Below, piece after piece: positions 12,864-25,260 of a stretch of DNA of 64,000 nucleotides; within the stretch, counting starts at the first letter, position 1; every line of letters starts with the position of its first letter. The DNA is from Rhizopus arrhizus (Eukaryota > Mucoromycota > Mucoromycetes > Mucorales > Rhizopodaceae), in the NCBI GenBank assembly GCA_024220505.1, contig JAKZZE010000028.1:310001-374000 (forward strand), read 5' to 3'. The position numbers and the translations under genes are program-made. The notes under the pieces are model-generated. The model saw nothing but the letters and a program-made list of their open reading frames with translations. It was not told the origin of the DNA and made no database searches.

Positions 12864-14498
12864 TTATACAGTCGAATTACCAGAAGGTAAAGAACCAGTG
12901 CTATTGTTTGTTTCATCAGGATAATAATAAAAACTAATAGCAATAACAATATAGACAGCAACAAGCATCAATCCTTCTAACCAATTACTTTCACCATCCA
13001 TAATAAGATAATTAACCATGACAACAGCAATGAACAGAATAGCAGTTTCGTAGATATTGAAATATAAGCTCATTTCCACATTCATGCCCCAGCCAATAAT
13101 AACCATCAAGGGCGTAACAAGAAGAGCAATTTGCATGCTACTTCCAACAGCTACACCTAATGCCAAATCCATCTAACAATAATTTAGTTTTATTTTACTT
13201 TGTTTACATTCAATAAATTGTACCTTATTTTTTAAAGCACATGTAACAGCAGTTAAATGTTCAGCAGCATTACCAACAATAGGAAGAAGAATCAAACCCA
13301 CAAAGGTCTCACTGATACCCCATTCCTCAGTTACATCCTCAATAGCCGATACCAAAAATTCTGCACAAACACCTACAAGGGCAGTAATTACAAGTAATCT
13401 AAATAATAAATTAGTTCACATGTTTTTCTTGTGCTTTTTTTTTTTTTTTTTTTTTACAAAGCAACAGCCATCCATGCAGGCATTTGAGGTTCTTCTTCTT
13501 CTTCGTCTTCTTCTGTAAGTGCTTCTTCAACGTCATCAGCCTGAGTTAACTTAGCTCTATCGGTACTGTCTATGATAGTCGGACCTAAAAACTAAGATAC
13601 ACAAAATAGGAAAATTAGCACAAATCGATCCATTTTTAATATTCTCGAAATTCTTTTTAGTCTGGTTACCAAATGTTTGTGCGTCTTTAACTATACAAAA
13701 AAAGGAAAAATGAGCCACACTTATTACTACATAAATAATTTGCTTACTTGAAAAAAAATGTAAGAAAAATAAAGCACCAACATGATGATGGAAGTAGCTC
13801 TTGAAATCTTCAAGATACCATCAGCTAAAGCACTTGCTGATTCTGATTGAGCTGAAGTGATAGATCCATAAAATGAAGCAGGGATTAAAAGAGAAGCAAC
13901 CGAGATGAACAAAAGTGAGGCGGAGGTTTGAGCCACAGTCTTGTTAAAGTGTTGTGTTTTGTGATAATAACCACCACCCCAAAAACACATGCCAAGGACC
14001 AATAACAGATTGGATAGAATCGATCCAAGCATAGAGGCTTGCACCACAACCACCAAATTCTGAGTGAGTGAGATAATACTGATGATAAGTTCTACTGCGT
14101 TACCGAATGTTGCATTTAATAAACCACCAATAACCTAAGTAGTACATAAACAATGAGTTGAATGCGGTTCATTATATGTTTTATACCTCTCCTGTACGAA
14201 GAGCGATGTCTTCAGTTGCATAACCTAATAATTTAGCCAATGGAATGATCGCCAAAAAGTTCATGATGAATGTTATTGTAGGAGACCAAACGAAATGAGA
14301 AGCAATACCAATAGGTACAAATACAACAAGCACATTCACATAAGAAGATGTCACAATAGCTTTCAATCCTTCTCCTGTCGATATCTTTCTGAACCCTTTT
14401 TTGTCTTTAGAGTCACTTGCAGCTGATAACAAGGAATGATTTGTGGGTACATTGGATGAAGTTGTACATGGCTCTTCAAATTCTTTTCCGCTTTCCAT
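12864..14498 (-). CDS. VCX1: Ca2+/H+ antiporter of the CAX family (vacuolar exchanger)
   Basis: CAX exchangers load calcium into the vacuole using the proton gradient. Six exons join in phase: 14498-14187, 14134-13748, 13690-13670, 13591-13458, 13398-13224 and 13172-12864, giving about 445 residues, the usual size. Both diagnostic repeats are present: [13 protein letters not shown] in the first half and [10 protein letters not shown] in the second, each with the transport-critical Glu. An acidic stretch (EEDEEEEE) sits between the halves, as in other CAX proteins. At least ten hydrophobic segments are visible. The N-terminal about 40 residues are hydrophilic and Ser/Thr-rich. Exon 3 is only 21 nt (LKTHKHL) yet keeps frame and matches the family loop, so it is probably real. 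The symbol is by family resemblance to yeast Vcx1. Confidence 0.9.
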
Positions 14499-15480
14499 TT
14501 TGCTTTAGATCAATGAAAACGAGGAGAAAAAAAATTATATAAAAAATTCAAGATTTGCTTTATTTATTTCATTTTTGATTTTTAGTTCCGCCATACTTTT
14601 TTTTTTTTTTAAAATGTATAAATAAATGAAACATCGATCATAAGCAGTGTTACTTTTTTGTTGTTTTTCTTTATTGACAGAATGTAAACAAATGATAAAC
14701 AAAAAAGGAGGAAAGAAATGATCTACGCTGTTGTCACTTTAAATGAAAGCCAACACACACTCATAAGCACACAGACAATTCGGCTGAGTAGTAATCATAG
14801 GAAAACCAGTGTAACATATTTTTGCTTGGCTATAAAACATACTTAAAAAGAAAAACTCCCGAATAAGATCGAGTTACATTTTTCAATGCAAACAACTATA
14901 GTAAAAGAGAAAGAAAATATATGATGTGAAAATCGCATACGGAATAATAATCATGCTTGTAAAGAACAGCTTCATGAAACCTTGTCTTTGGGATAAAATT
15001 CTTTCTCTAAGCCCGAATACACTCTATGAAAAGACAGTTTAGAAAACAGCGAGAACCAAATAAAAAAAGTGTTTGTTTCCTATGTCAGATACCCAAGAGT
15101 AATTTAAAATAAAATAATTTATTTTGTAGGTAAAGCATTAAAAATAACATGAAAAATCCGAGAAGCATAATCCCTGGGCAGATTAATACACAATTACTTT
15201 TGTAACTCGATTTCGAATGAATAAAAAGCGTAGAAACATCACTTCCTGCCAAACATAAAATCTTTCCGTTATCAATAGTTCAAACGATATGCTATTTTTC
15301 TCTCTGATGCTGCTCATGAACCAGGAGGTTTTCTTTCTCTCTCTCTAATGGCTTGTGTTTGATATCAAGTTTTTTAAACATTTCACAGACATACAAAATT
15401 AGCTTATTGACAGCAAACTTAATTTAGTGTGACCTCAGACTACTCTATATAAAATGCCTCTTCTTTATTTACAATTTTTT
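14499..15480. other. Intergenic region, nothing recognised
   Basis: About 1 kb of AT-rich DNA between the CAX promoter and the 3' end of RPC2, with CT-rich microsatellite-like stretches (near 15332-15350). No gene recognised. Confidence 0.5.
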
Positions 15481-18400
15481 TTAAACAGCATCTTCTAATA
15501 CCAAACGTGGTGAGATATTCATGGCTAATAATTCTTGGAAGAGTAGTTTGGCTGCATAGGGTATTTTCATTGCCTTCATAAACTTGGAACTCTTACAGAA
15601 TTGACACCAACCTGAATAACCAATAAAGCCACACTCATTACAAACGTGAACTTCAAAAATATCAGAAGAAACCATCAAACGTTCTAATAACAACATGGAT
15701 GCACCATAACCAATCAAAGCATCTCTTTCCATTTCTCCAAGACGTAAACCACCATCTCTTGATCTACCTTCGGTAGGTTGACGTGTAAGTGTAGCACGAG
15801 GTCCTCTATACAATTATAAGTAATTCATTCTCATCACTCTTTTATGGTTTGCTTACCTTGCTCTTGCGTGCATCTTATCCATTACCATGTGCTTTAATTT
15901 TTGATAATAAATAGGTCCAAAGAAAATATATGCAGAAAGTGGTTCACCTGTGATACCTGATGTCACATAATCTTTACCAGAATAATTGAATCCGTGATTG
16001 ATCAAGATACGGCTCATGTCTTCTACTTTGCTTCCACCAAATGCTGTACCATACTGCAATGATCCATCCAAGACACCCGCTTTGCCTGCTAATAACTCAA
16101 TCATTTTTCCGACTGTCATACGAGAGGGGAAACCGTGAGGATTCATAATGATATCAGGACAGACACCCAAGTCGGAAAATGGCATATCCTCTTGCTGAAC
16201 AATAATACCACACACACCTTTTTGCCCGTGACGTGATGAGAACTTGTCTCCCAATTCAGGACGACGAGTTTGACGAATGTTGACCTTAATCAGTGTCTGA
16301 TCAGATTCAGTTGTCGTAAAGAGGACTTTATCAATATAACCTGTTTGAGGAGACTTGTATCGCATGGGTGCAGGTTTGTAGGCAACTGTTTGAGCAGCTC
16401 CAGGCACACCGGCATCCACACCTGTACTGACGGGTGTTTGCTTATTGATATAAATGGATCCTGCCTCAACGGGTTCACCTACACCAGCAATACCATCTGC
16501 TTCAATTGCATCGTATGATTCATTCCACAACTCAGATTCTCGACTAGGAGGATCGGCTAAACGATCGTGTGTGCCATTAGGATATCTTTTGACCATTGTT
16601 GCATACTTTCTCATCACTTGACATCGACCAAAGCCACGATCCAAACCCGATTTATTCAAAACCAAGGCATCTTCAATATCATAACCAGAGTAACTCATAA
16701 CGGCCACTGTGGCATTTTGACCGGCGGGCAATTTATCATATCCAATTAACTCAATTGTCTTACTCTTCACCATTGGTTGCTGAGGATAGACCATGAGATA
16801 GATCAAAGTTTCGATACGGTTCAGTTGGTTATAACCAATAGCACCAATTGCCTGCTTACCCATAGCACATTGATATGTATTTCTTGGTGATTGGTTATGA
16901 TGAGGATAAGGAATTAATCCGGCAACAGCACCAAGTATAGTGAAAGGTTCAATTTCTAAATGTGTTGTTTGTGGTATAATATCCTTTTCATAAACTGCAA
17001 TATTCGCGTCACTTTCTTCGTTTACATCCACATATTCCACAAGACCTCGTTTTAAAAAGTCATCAAATACCAATTTACCAGCAATCAAATCCTATAGATA
17101 AAGAAGATTAAACATAAAAAGAGCAATGAAAAGTATGTGACGTACATTAATATGATGTTGCTTTACAGCAGGAACACCATTTTCAACAATAATCAGAGGT
17201 CGACAGATACGACCACCATCTGAAGACAAATTGACCGTTTTTTGATGAATATTTACAAAGACCGAGACAAATTCAGAAATACGACCAGCACGACGTAAAC
17301 GACGGAAACTTCTCACAAAATGTTGAACACGTCGTGTGATACCCAGGATGACACCATTCAACAAAACAATGAATGTGTTGGGTCGGTAAATTTCTGCACC
17401 TGTAAGTAAATTGACATCTTCAACTCCCAAAGCAAAGGCAATCTTTCGAATTGGGTCCTCTTCTTGGTCGGTTGTAATGTGTGTCATGAGAGCCAAGTTC
17501 TTAACCAAACCACAGGCTTCACCTTCGGGTGTATCTGAAGGACAAAGCATACCCCATTGGGAAGGTTGCAAGGCTCTTGGACCAGAGACCTTTCTGGTTT
17601 TTTCAAATTGAGAAGAGATACGTGTCATCATACCCAAAGCTGAGATATACGACAAACGAGACAACACCTGAGTAATACCCGCACGGTCCATCTTGAAACG
17701 CTTCAAGACCCAATTTCCGGTAGAAATGGCACGAATGAATCCACTAGTGATATGATCACCATGCAAGACAAGTTGGTTAAAAATATCAAATTCCTGAGTA
17801 CGGTTGGGCTTCTTGAGCACCTTATCAGCGTTCATCTTGAGATCTGAATTGAATTTTTTGAACAAATCCTCAAACAAGAGAGAAAGCAATTGACCGGCCA
17901 ATTCAAGACGCTTGTTACCTACATAATCACGATCATCTACTTGAACCTCATCTGACATGGCAGCCAAGACACGGCGGATCATGACAGCCGCATAAATACT
18001 TTTCTCTCTAAAGTTCAAATTTTCAACAGGCACATGAGCCAAAATAACAGTCGCAAGCACCTCCAAGGCTTCCTCAGCCATTGTCTTTCTGACAGCGGGT
18101 CCCATTTTTCGGTTCACCTTGACCTTGGCCCCAATATAGTCAAGTGCTTGCATTTGAGTAAAGACACGAAGTCGAGATGATTCTTCAATATTAATTGAAA
18201 ATGTATCGTGCAAATCATGATCGTCACCACAAACCAACTGTGCAATCTCTCGATCTGATTGAACACCAAGTGCTTTCAAAAAGATGGCGACTGGAATATC
18301 TTCAGAAATCGAGTTGTGTTTCAAATAAATTTTGCCATTCTTGACAAAAATGGCTGTCTTTGATTTACGTTCGTGGGTGGAACTTTGAACGTTGGCAACA

Positions 18401-19195
18401 ATGTTGTTCTTTTTATCGACATCGACAATAATACGATTTTTGGAAAGTTGTTCTTGAACTAAAATTACTTTTTCTGTTCCTTTGACTACAAAATATCCAC
18501 CTAAAAAAAATAATTAGATAAAAAAATATGAGGGTTACAGTTTAATCTTGTCTTTACCTGGATCCAAGGGACATTCCTTCATTCGAGCTAATTCAGCTTC
18601 GTTTTTACCTGATAGGACACAGTGAGAAGATCGCAACATGATAGGAAGTCGACCAATCATGACATTCTTTCGCTTGACAATCTGTCTACCACGCGTATAT
18701 TCAACGTCCACAAAGATGTTAGCAGAATAGGTCAAATCACGAAGACGGCATTCATGAGGTGTATAACTTCTATTGGCTACATCGTCGTCTGTACGTTCAG
18801 GCATACCTACACGAATACCAGTGTATCTATTGAATGATTAGTACCACTGTATGTAATGTAGAATACGAATTTAATTACTTGAGATAGAAGTGAGGATCGA
18901 CATCTGAAGTTACTTTTTCATTGGCTTTAATGATTTTTTGAAGATCAACATTGACAAAATAATTAAAAGAATCAATATGTTGCTTAACGAGACCTTTGAC
19001 TTTTAAAAAGGCTGGTAATAATTTCCATTTATCCTTTTTTATAATGCATGTTATGTATCAAATTACAACAAGTTTAGCTATTTTCTTATTTACTTCAATT
19101 TCTTTAACTGGCTCTGCCAAATGTTTTCCCTGATAATATTCTTGCTTTAAAGACTCTAAAGAGTCTACTTCCATATCTTCGTCCTTTCTAACCAT
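15481..19195 (-). CDS. RPC2: DNA-directed RNA polymerase III subunit RPC2 (second largest)
   Basis: Second-largest catalytic subunit of nuclear RNA polymerase III, which makes tRNA, 5S and other small RNAs. Six exons join in phase: 19195-19094, 19033-18879, 18826-18558, 18500-17146, 17091-15857 and 15805-15481, giving about 1,146 residues, close to family size. Pol III-specific signatures include [38 protein letters not shown] and [20 protein letters not shown]. The [12 protein letters not shown] and [12 protein letters not shown] blocks that line the active centre are intact. The C-terminal zinc site [16 protein letters not shown] is present. The ATG at 19195 gives a short acidic N-terminus before DKWKLLP. 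Exon 3 with its flanks is duplicated in inverse orientation at 5474-5847. Yeast name RET1, human POLR3B. Confidence 0.95.
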
Positions 19196-19214
19196 TTCTA
19201 TGGAAATGTGTCAA

Positions 19215-19264
<50 letters not shown>

Positions 19265-20154
19265 CCCCCTTCGTTTTTTTTCGTTGGTTGCCAAAATTGA
19301 CAATATAAGCCACAAGCTACTTCAGTTCCAGAATATCTGCAAATCATGAAGTCAATTTATATAAAAACTATTGGGGATTATTCAATATGCTTCTAGCATA
19401 AGAAAAGATTCAAATGACTCGATTGCTTATTTTTCATTTCACAATTTCCATATATTTTATAAAGGCTTAGAAAGCTTCAGAAACAATGTTCAAATGTAAT
19501 CTGTTTATTAAAGATGCCCATGTTGAATGAGTTACCAAAGAAGTCATTCTAATAAAATTCATCCCATTTTACAAATGAGAATTTTATCAGAGTCTATTCG
19601 TGAATAAAATGCTTTTCAGCTTCAATACCTAAGCGTTATTTCAATTATGTGAAAAATGTAGTACTATTCCTGACAATAGGAAAAGACCTTGTTATTTTGG
19701 TTGATCCTTTTTCTTATAAAAGAACCATAGTTAATACAATACATACTCTTCTATAATATGCTTATTCTGAACTCATTGTATGATCTTATTCAAATAAATC
19801 TGTATTTTATTTTATTTAATTATGATCTTGTATTAAGATTTATATTTATCAATGCCAACTACAATCAGTTGCCGTTAACAACAGTCTACACTCATGGTTT
19901 GCAATCTAAGTTTATAAATTTTTCATCCAATTAGCCCCATTAAATAGTTCAATAGGTATGTCGATAGTAACATGCTATTAATGTATGTTATTATGTATAA
20001 AGATAGATGTTGGGTAAGGAAGAAAAAAAGACAGTTGTACATATTTCAAAAATGAATGCTTGGTATAAACATTCGTGCTACGAACACGACCCAATGAAGA
20101 TATAAGTCCCAAGCATTTGAATCGAAATATATCAAATTATTACAAGTTTTTTAT
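19196..20154. other. Intergenic region with a long A run
   Basis: Begins with about 44 consecutive A (about 19218-19261) right upstream of RPC2. The rest is AT-rich with no recognised gene. Confidence 0.5.
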
Positions 20155-21051
20155 TTATTTGTTTACTTGTTTAAAATGATCCTTGTTGTCAAAAATATAC
20201 TTCTCCAATGTCTCTGGCTTTCTTCCCAATAAGATTTCCATACCGTCTGTAACAACAGGCAGTAAAGAGTCAGTAGTAGCTAAAGAAGTACATACAGCAA
20301 ATGCCACATGATGAGATATATGTCCAAGACTTGTAAGAATATTATATCTTTCGGCTACAGATATTTTCTTGTAGATGAATGGGCGGCCAACGGCACGAGT
20401 AAAAATATCTGTGCGCTGGGCTGGTGTGACAACGTCCCCATTGAGTTCATAGACAGCATCCTTGTGTTTCTCAATATCTTCAGTTAAAACAACAGCAGCC
20501 ACATCACCAATGTCATTAGGGGAGATCCATCCTTCAGATACATCAGGTTCTGTTGAACTAGCTACGACACCATTACGAGGAATCTCAAAAACCACTAAGT
20601 TTGACATAAGTCGACCGGGACGTAAGGCAACAAGATAGCCGCGATTGGGAATATTCAGCATGGCTTCTTCAGCTGATCGATGAACATGACCAATAAAGTT
20701 TGAACGCCAAGCAAAGCTAGCATAGGCGCTCGAGAGATCAACAATTTGCTTGACACCAGCTTCATAAGCATAGGTTGCGATGGTTTCTTTCGTCTGGGAA
20801 AACTTGTTAAAGTCACTAATGAGTAAGAACAATCTTGAATGATTCTTCAACCCTTCTTTCAATGGAGAAAGGTCATTGTAATCACCTTGAAGGGTCTTCA
20901 CAAGCTCATTACCAGAAAATAGAGCATTGACCTTTTCAGGATTACGTGCATAAAGTGTGACAGGAATATCCTTGGCGATCAAATTTCGAACAGTACGAGA
21001 GCCAACGTTACCAGTACCACCAACAATAAATACGCGTTCCTTATTAGCCAT
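20155..21051 (-). CDS. NmrA-like NAD(P)-binding Rossmann protein (atypical SDR)
   Basis: Intronless gene of 298 residues. It opens directly with the dinucleotide-binding motif GGTGNVG (residues about 11-17), followed by a basic residue after the second strand (LYARNPEK) that would favour NADP(H). Later blocks include LQGDYNDLSPL, VKQIVDLSSAYAS and LRPGRLMSN, then the GWISPNDIGDVAAVVL segment typical of NmrA/NAD(P)H-binding atypical short-chain dehydrogenases. No YxxxK catalytic pair is obvious, so it may be a redox sensor or an isomerase-like enzyme rather than a classical dehydrogenase. Substrate unknown. A TATA-like TTTATATCA lies just upstream. Confidence 0.85.
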   Translation of the reverse strand: MANKERVFIVGGTGNVGSRTVRNLIAKDIPVTLYARNPEKVNALFSGNELVKTLQGDYNDLSPLKEGLKNHSRLFLLISDFNKFSQTKETIATYAYEAGVKQIVDLSSAYASFAWRSNFIGHVHRSAEEAMLNIPNRGYLVALRPGRLMSNLVVFEIPRNGVVASSTEPDVSEGWISPNDIGDVAAVVLTEDIEKHKDAVYELNGDVVTPAQRTDIFTRAVGRPFIYKKISVAERYNILTSLGHISHHVAFAVCTSLATTDSLLPVVTDGMEILLGRKPETLEKYIFDNKDHFKQVNK

Positions 21052-23048
21052 TTTGTTATGTAGTTCTTCTCTTTATATCAAAGAATAAAAGAAGGAGACA
21101 AGAGTATTTATATTACTTAGATATTGGATATCGGATATCGGACAAATATCATTCCATACTTTGTAATTATCCTTGACACACTGCTGTTGGACACTTTATT
21201 TTTAATAATTCAATTTCAAATTAGCCAATAGAAATTGAGTTAACATTAATAGCAATCATCAAAAGTATCAAAAAACTCCACAAACCAGATAGGTAGCATA
21301 GAGCTTAATAGAAACCAAACCGACTTTTTAAGTGTTTAATTCTTAGGGCTATTATTATATTATTTAAAAATAATGATAATGTATCCTTGTTAAAAGAATC
21401 ACTTCAAGTTCATATTTCCCAAGTCATTATTCAAGTACCGCAGCGGCGCGGTGAGCTAGAAAACGGCCCGTGATGATGAAATAAGGTTTAGATATGCCAT
21501 TTGTTTGAGCCCAAATAATATAACCTGCGTCTTCTTCATTCTGATCTACAGCATCATAAAATATTTCCGAAATATTTTGTTCATCATTAATAGCGAGGTA
21601 AGAAGCGTTAATATGGATATTAGAATATGGGGTTTCAGTCAGACAATCAATACACCGCAAGTTTTTTTTTTTTTTTTTTTTTTTTTTGCTTGAGGTTTTT
21701 GACCAATTAGACGATGTTTTTTAAAAGGTAAGGAAAGCATAATGCTTCTCTCAATTAATTCTGTACGACCATTGATATCTAATTTCTTCAATTCTATTCA
21801 AAAGCATCAATATGCATTCAATACATGTGATAGAATTTATGTAAGTTTACCACTGTTCATTAGACTATTAAATGCCTTTATCAAAGCATCAGGATCTTGA
21901 CACTCCCTTACCAGCTTCAATCTAAGTTGAACGGCTGCATATCCAATCAAAAAATGTAGGCACACATGTAAGTATAATTAATTTTTTATAAATGATTATC
22001 AAAAAAAAAAAAAAAAAAAACAAGTGTACCTTTCTCTTTGCTATACATCATACATTAAGAACAAGATTCCATGACGGGCAAAAATCGCCATTGTTATTTA
22101 TGCTCCTGGGCTCTTCTAGTCATAGCTGACAATTTTTTGGCAGTAGAAAAATGGCTCACGGATGGCCAAAGTCTAGGTAAACCGCTTAAGAAGCAAAGAA
22201 ATTTAAAAATTCAGTTTAATGATTAAACTTACACAGCCACCTTTTCATTCATGGTCATCACAAACATGTATGTTCTTTTTTGCCCCAGAGTTTTCCAATG
22301 TCATTAGATCTATAGGGCTTAGGTGCGTTCATGGCATAAACATTACACTCATGGGAAAAATTTCTATCCATAACTGTCATAATCTTTTATGAGCCCTGGT
22401 GAAAATATTGTAAAATTAAAAAAGATGTTGCTCTTACTCTATCAATATTCAGATTACTTATTGAGTATACAATGCAGGAGGAGACGAGTGATAGTTCTAA
22501 CTTTTCTTCAATCTTCTCTTCGACATACAAGACTAAGCGGCTGTAAGAGAAGAATGTATTATTCAAAACGTTACTATGAATAATAGTCTGTGTATTTTAG
22601 AAGAAGCAAATTTCACTTTAATTATTAATGACAGTACGGCTCAAACAAAAAAGCAATATTTACCTTCTCGTATTCAGTTTCTTCTGTGTCTTATTCATTT
22701 AGAAGGGTTGCACATACTATCACAGAAATCTAGTTTATTTTTTGCAACTTAAACATCAATTTTTCAGTTAAGTTTATACAATTACAGTAAGTAACGTTCA
22801 CTGTTTTATGTGCTTAATATATACAACATTAAAATCAATATTATTGATTTTAGTTCAAGCGACTTACCAAATTCAAAGAACATATTAATTCTAGCTGCAT
22901 AATGAATCTCACAACAGTTACAACGCTAACCCACAAATTCCACTATAAATTTCTAGGGAAAGCCATGTTGACAGGCACGAAGATAAAGGCCCCTCGTTTC
23001 ATCTTTTTTATCATCCCATTCAGCCGCAAAATCAATCTTTCGCTCAGA
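21052..23048 (-). pseudogene. Cluster of unidentified decayed coding remnants
   Basis: Several minus-strand pieces look coding but do not assemble. About 21950-21680 gives QLRLKLVRECQDPDALIKAFNS, a plausible 57-nt intron, then LKKLDINGRTELIERSIM and a Lys-rich stretch caused by a long A/T run. 21660-21427 continues with a frame starting MRCIDCLTETPYSN and ending in HRAAAVLE. Near 22350-22220 a piece reads FSHECNVYAMNAPKPYRSND. Near 23010-22860 one reads AAEWDDKKDETRG and later CCEIHYAARIN with in-frame stops. I recognise no family. A dead transposon or a broken gene with several introns are both possible. Confidence 0.35.
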
Positions 23049-23462
23049 TTAGGAATAAGGAATAGACGTGACATAGTCGTCCATAAAACCGTAGCTAAAA
23101 TTTACTGCATCGTACTCAGAGAATTCTTCATCTACCAGCTGAGCTTCTAAGTCCCCATCCTCTGTTAGTTCTTCTTTGTAAACAGGATGTAGATTATCTT
23201 CAATTTTTTCTTGATGCTTTTTATGAATCACGTCAATAAGAATAACTTTTCTTTTCTTCAATATTTTCTCTTCATTAATAACATCATGTATAGGCTTATC
23301 TTCAAAGTAATCTGATAGCTCTTTTACAGCTTTGTAGCCATTAAGTAATTCAAATTTATATTTTTTTATTTGAAATTTTAGAAGGTTTGTACATTTGTTA
23401 TTTTCACAGTAATAACAGCAAAAATAATAGCTAACATTACACGGGAATACAGCCCTAATCAA
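23049..23462 (-). CDS. Hypothetical protein, possibly part of a decayed gene
   Basis: Open frame of about 137 codons, starting with Cys-rich sequence (VSYYFCCYYCENNKCTNLL) and continuing with charged helical sequence (KAVKELSDYFEDKPIHDVINEEKILKKRK cut here only as description) and an acidic C-terminus ending TSIPYS. No family recognised. Coding-like sequence continues downstream after the stop on the same strand, so this may be one exon of a larger broken gene. Confidence 0.3.
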   Translation of the reverse strand: MIRAVFPCNVSYYFCCYYCENNKCTNLLKFQIKKYKFELLNGYKAVKELSDYFEDKPIHDVINEEKILKKRKVILIDVIHKKHQEKIEDNLHPVYKEELTEDGDLEAQLVDEEFSEYDAVNFSYGFMDDYVTSIPYS

Positions 23463-23526
23463 TAGGTTATCATAAAATTTATATTAAGAAAAAGCCATAG
23501 GATACTGAAGTATGAGGCGCTTCTTT

Positions 23527-23871
23527 TTAATCACTGCTGTCTTTCACAACCATTCCTTTTGGCCATGTTCCTTCTTCTTGCCAACCAGCAATAAGTACAG
23601 GAATCTATAGAGAAACTATAAGCTTGGTTTCTTTTTTATACGAATCTGTCTTTACAATGAATCTCAAAGGGACAGGATGAGTGAAGGTCTGTAATTGTTG
23701 AATTAATTGTTTGTATATTCCCACTCTCTTCTTTGAATCAGCTAAATCTCGATATTCTTTAATGTCTAATTCTTGTATATATTTCTCAATGTCAAAATCT
23801 GGACTAGGTGTTGTCCACTGTTTGCGTCTTGCTTCCCAAGCTTCAAGCCCAAAGGAAGGATCTGTTGACAT
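23527..23871 (-). CDS. Small Gag1-like clamp (DUF4050) protein
   Basis: Two exons, 23871-23656 and 23604-23527, join in phase across a 51-nt intron to give 97 residues. The start MSTDPSFGLEAWEARRKQWTT and the end IPVLIAGWQEEGTWPKG match the pattern of the Gag1-like clamp domain (formerly DUF4050) of fungal proteins: a Trp/Arg-rich N-terminal helix, a middle DxxYRDL-like segment, and a terminal VLIAGWQEEGTWP. Function is not established for most members. It sits just outside the left end of the large transposon at 24148. The family call is moderate; the splice join is well supported by phase and signals. Confidence 0.6.
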
Positions 23872-24147
23872 TAGAATAATAAAAAAAGCAGAAAATCAAA
23901 TCTTTACATAGTCGGAGTCTTTAAGAAAAAGGGCTTTTGGTTCATCCTTGCTTTTCTTTTAATCATGCTGTTATAAAAGCAAGTCTATAAACTAACTCTC
24001 ATAATTGTATTCTTTTGAGACTATAACTGGTTCGAGTATCCGTCATGGAGGAGTAAGGGAAGCTTTCAACAGTATGATTTTGAGAAAAGAAAATAGCAAA
24101 CGCTAAGCAGAGAGATTTTTAGAGCATACCAAACTGCGCTAGGATTA

Positions 24148-24206
24148 CAGTGCAAGAAACTAGGTTGGGCCAATGAAAAAAAATTTGGTCAATTTAAAAT
24201 TGAATT
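24148..24206 (+). repeat. Left TIR of the Fanzor transposon, outer part
   Basis: Starts CAGTGCAAGAAACTAGG after a TA. It matches the reverse complement of 31973 inward with a few differences (CAGTTAAAGAAACTAGG). It includes GGTTGGGCCAATG and GGTCAATTTAAAATTGAATTG. The remaining inner TIR bases (GGGACACGGTTGCC) lie beyond the DIRS at 28585-28598. Confidence 0.85.
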
Positions 24207-24251
24207 GTTTGTCGTTCCTAATACAATCTCAGTTGGCTCCACTCCGTCTGC

Positions 24252-24348
24252 AAATGTGATAGATGCTCTCAGAGCCACGCTTTATTTTCCTTTTAAGTAT
24301 AATAATAATAATAATATTCTTTTTTCCCTTTTCTTCCCTATATCTTTC
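24252..24348 (+). repeat. DIRS left inverted terminal repeat
   Basis: 97 bp, reverse-complementary to 28459-28555 with no difference seen. Includes GAGCCACGCTTTATTTTCC and an AAT microsatellite. Confidence 0.93.
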
Positions 24349-24375
24349 AAAGCCACGCATCGTGGGATTAACTAT

Positions 24376-25260
24376 ATGAATAATATCACCTCTGATGAAC
24401 AACAAATTCACGATGACACACCCCTCACCCGCACACAGGTGGAGGCATTATTTAGAGAACTCGAAGAACAAAGAAATCGAGAAAGAGAAATACAAACAAA
24501 TGGAGTCGAGCTCCCCTTGGCTATTAGCGAAACCTTGGAGAACAGCTCCACAACACAACTCAAAGACGAATTCCGAAGATATAAGAAAACTATCCAACGG
24601 TACAATCACCCCGACTGGACCAGTATCCAACAGATCAACAAGGAATACACCCCAGACCTCAAAAACTGGAAAGTGGATGCCTATCAGCTCGTCAGTTCCA
24701 TTTATAAGAATACAGAAACTACTCGCATCCAAGCCAGAGCAAGTACCGAAATATATGAACAACTTCAGTACCTCCAAGAAAAAGCAGTGTTCACTTCAGC
24801 AAGGGACCAAGAAATCTTCAACAGCACTGTCGAACAAGCACAACGACTCGCTGTCTTTGGCTTTGGCTCAGCAAAGTTCCAAGAGAATGATGCTAAAGAC
24901 TTATCACTCAAAGCGCTCAGACTACCCCCCAATGCCCGACACTTGGAACATTCGATTGAAGAGGATGGAAAGACAAATGCATTCGATCGCGACTTTGTTG
25001 AACAACTTCAAAAAGCTCGATTTGAAGACAAGATTACCAGAAACGCGACAATGTCTGGGAGAGGAAACTTCAGTAATTACAACAGAGGATTTACTTATGG
25101 AACACGAGGAAGAGGAGGATCACGCGGATCTTGGCGTGGGAATTGGTCACGAGGTAACCCTTTTCAATCTGGAGGTCGAGGACGAGGCACCTCAACTTCC
25201 AACCACCAACCACCTCAGCCTTATCAGACAACCGAACCAAAATCCAACAACAACCAATAA
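24376..25260 (+). CDS. DIRS gag-like nucleocapsid protein
   Basis: 294 residues from the ATG at 24376. The open frame extends upstream into the terminal repeat, but the ATG after the repeat is the natural start. The first two thirds is charged and helical (TRTQVEALFRELEEQ, then LKDEFRRYKKTIQRYNHPDW), consistent with a self-assembling capsid-like domain. The C-terminus from about residue 220 is an RGG-type basic tail (GRGNFSNYNRG, GTRGRGGSRGSWRGNW, GGRGRG) suited to binding nucleic acid, in place of zinc knuckles. It ends just before the RT frame opens in another phase. Confidence 0.75.
   Translation: MNNITSDEQQIHDDTPLTRTQVEALFRELEEQRNREREIQTNGVELPLAISETLENSSTTQLKDEFRRYKKTIQRYNHPDWTSIQQINKEYTPDLKNWKVDAYQLVSSIYKNTETTRIQARASTEIYEQLQYLQEKAVFTSARDQEIFNSTVEQAQRLAVFGFGSAKFQENDAKDLSLKALRLPPNARHLEHSIEEDGKTNAFDRDFVEQLQKARFEDKITRNATMSGRGNFSNYNRGFTYGTRGRGGSRGSWRGNWSRGNPFQSGGRGRGTSTSNHQPPQPYQTTEPKSNNNQ

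Noticed and set aside
24028..24045. tRNA B-box-like GGTTCGAGTATCC
   Set aside because: No matching A box or cloverleaf can be formed around it.
24205..24375. N-terminal extension of the DIRS gag into the terminal repeat
   Set aside because: The sequence is terminal repeat DNA with an AAT microsatellite; the ATG at 24376 is a better start.
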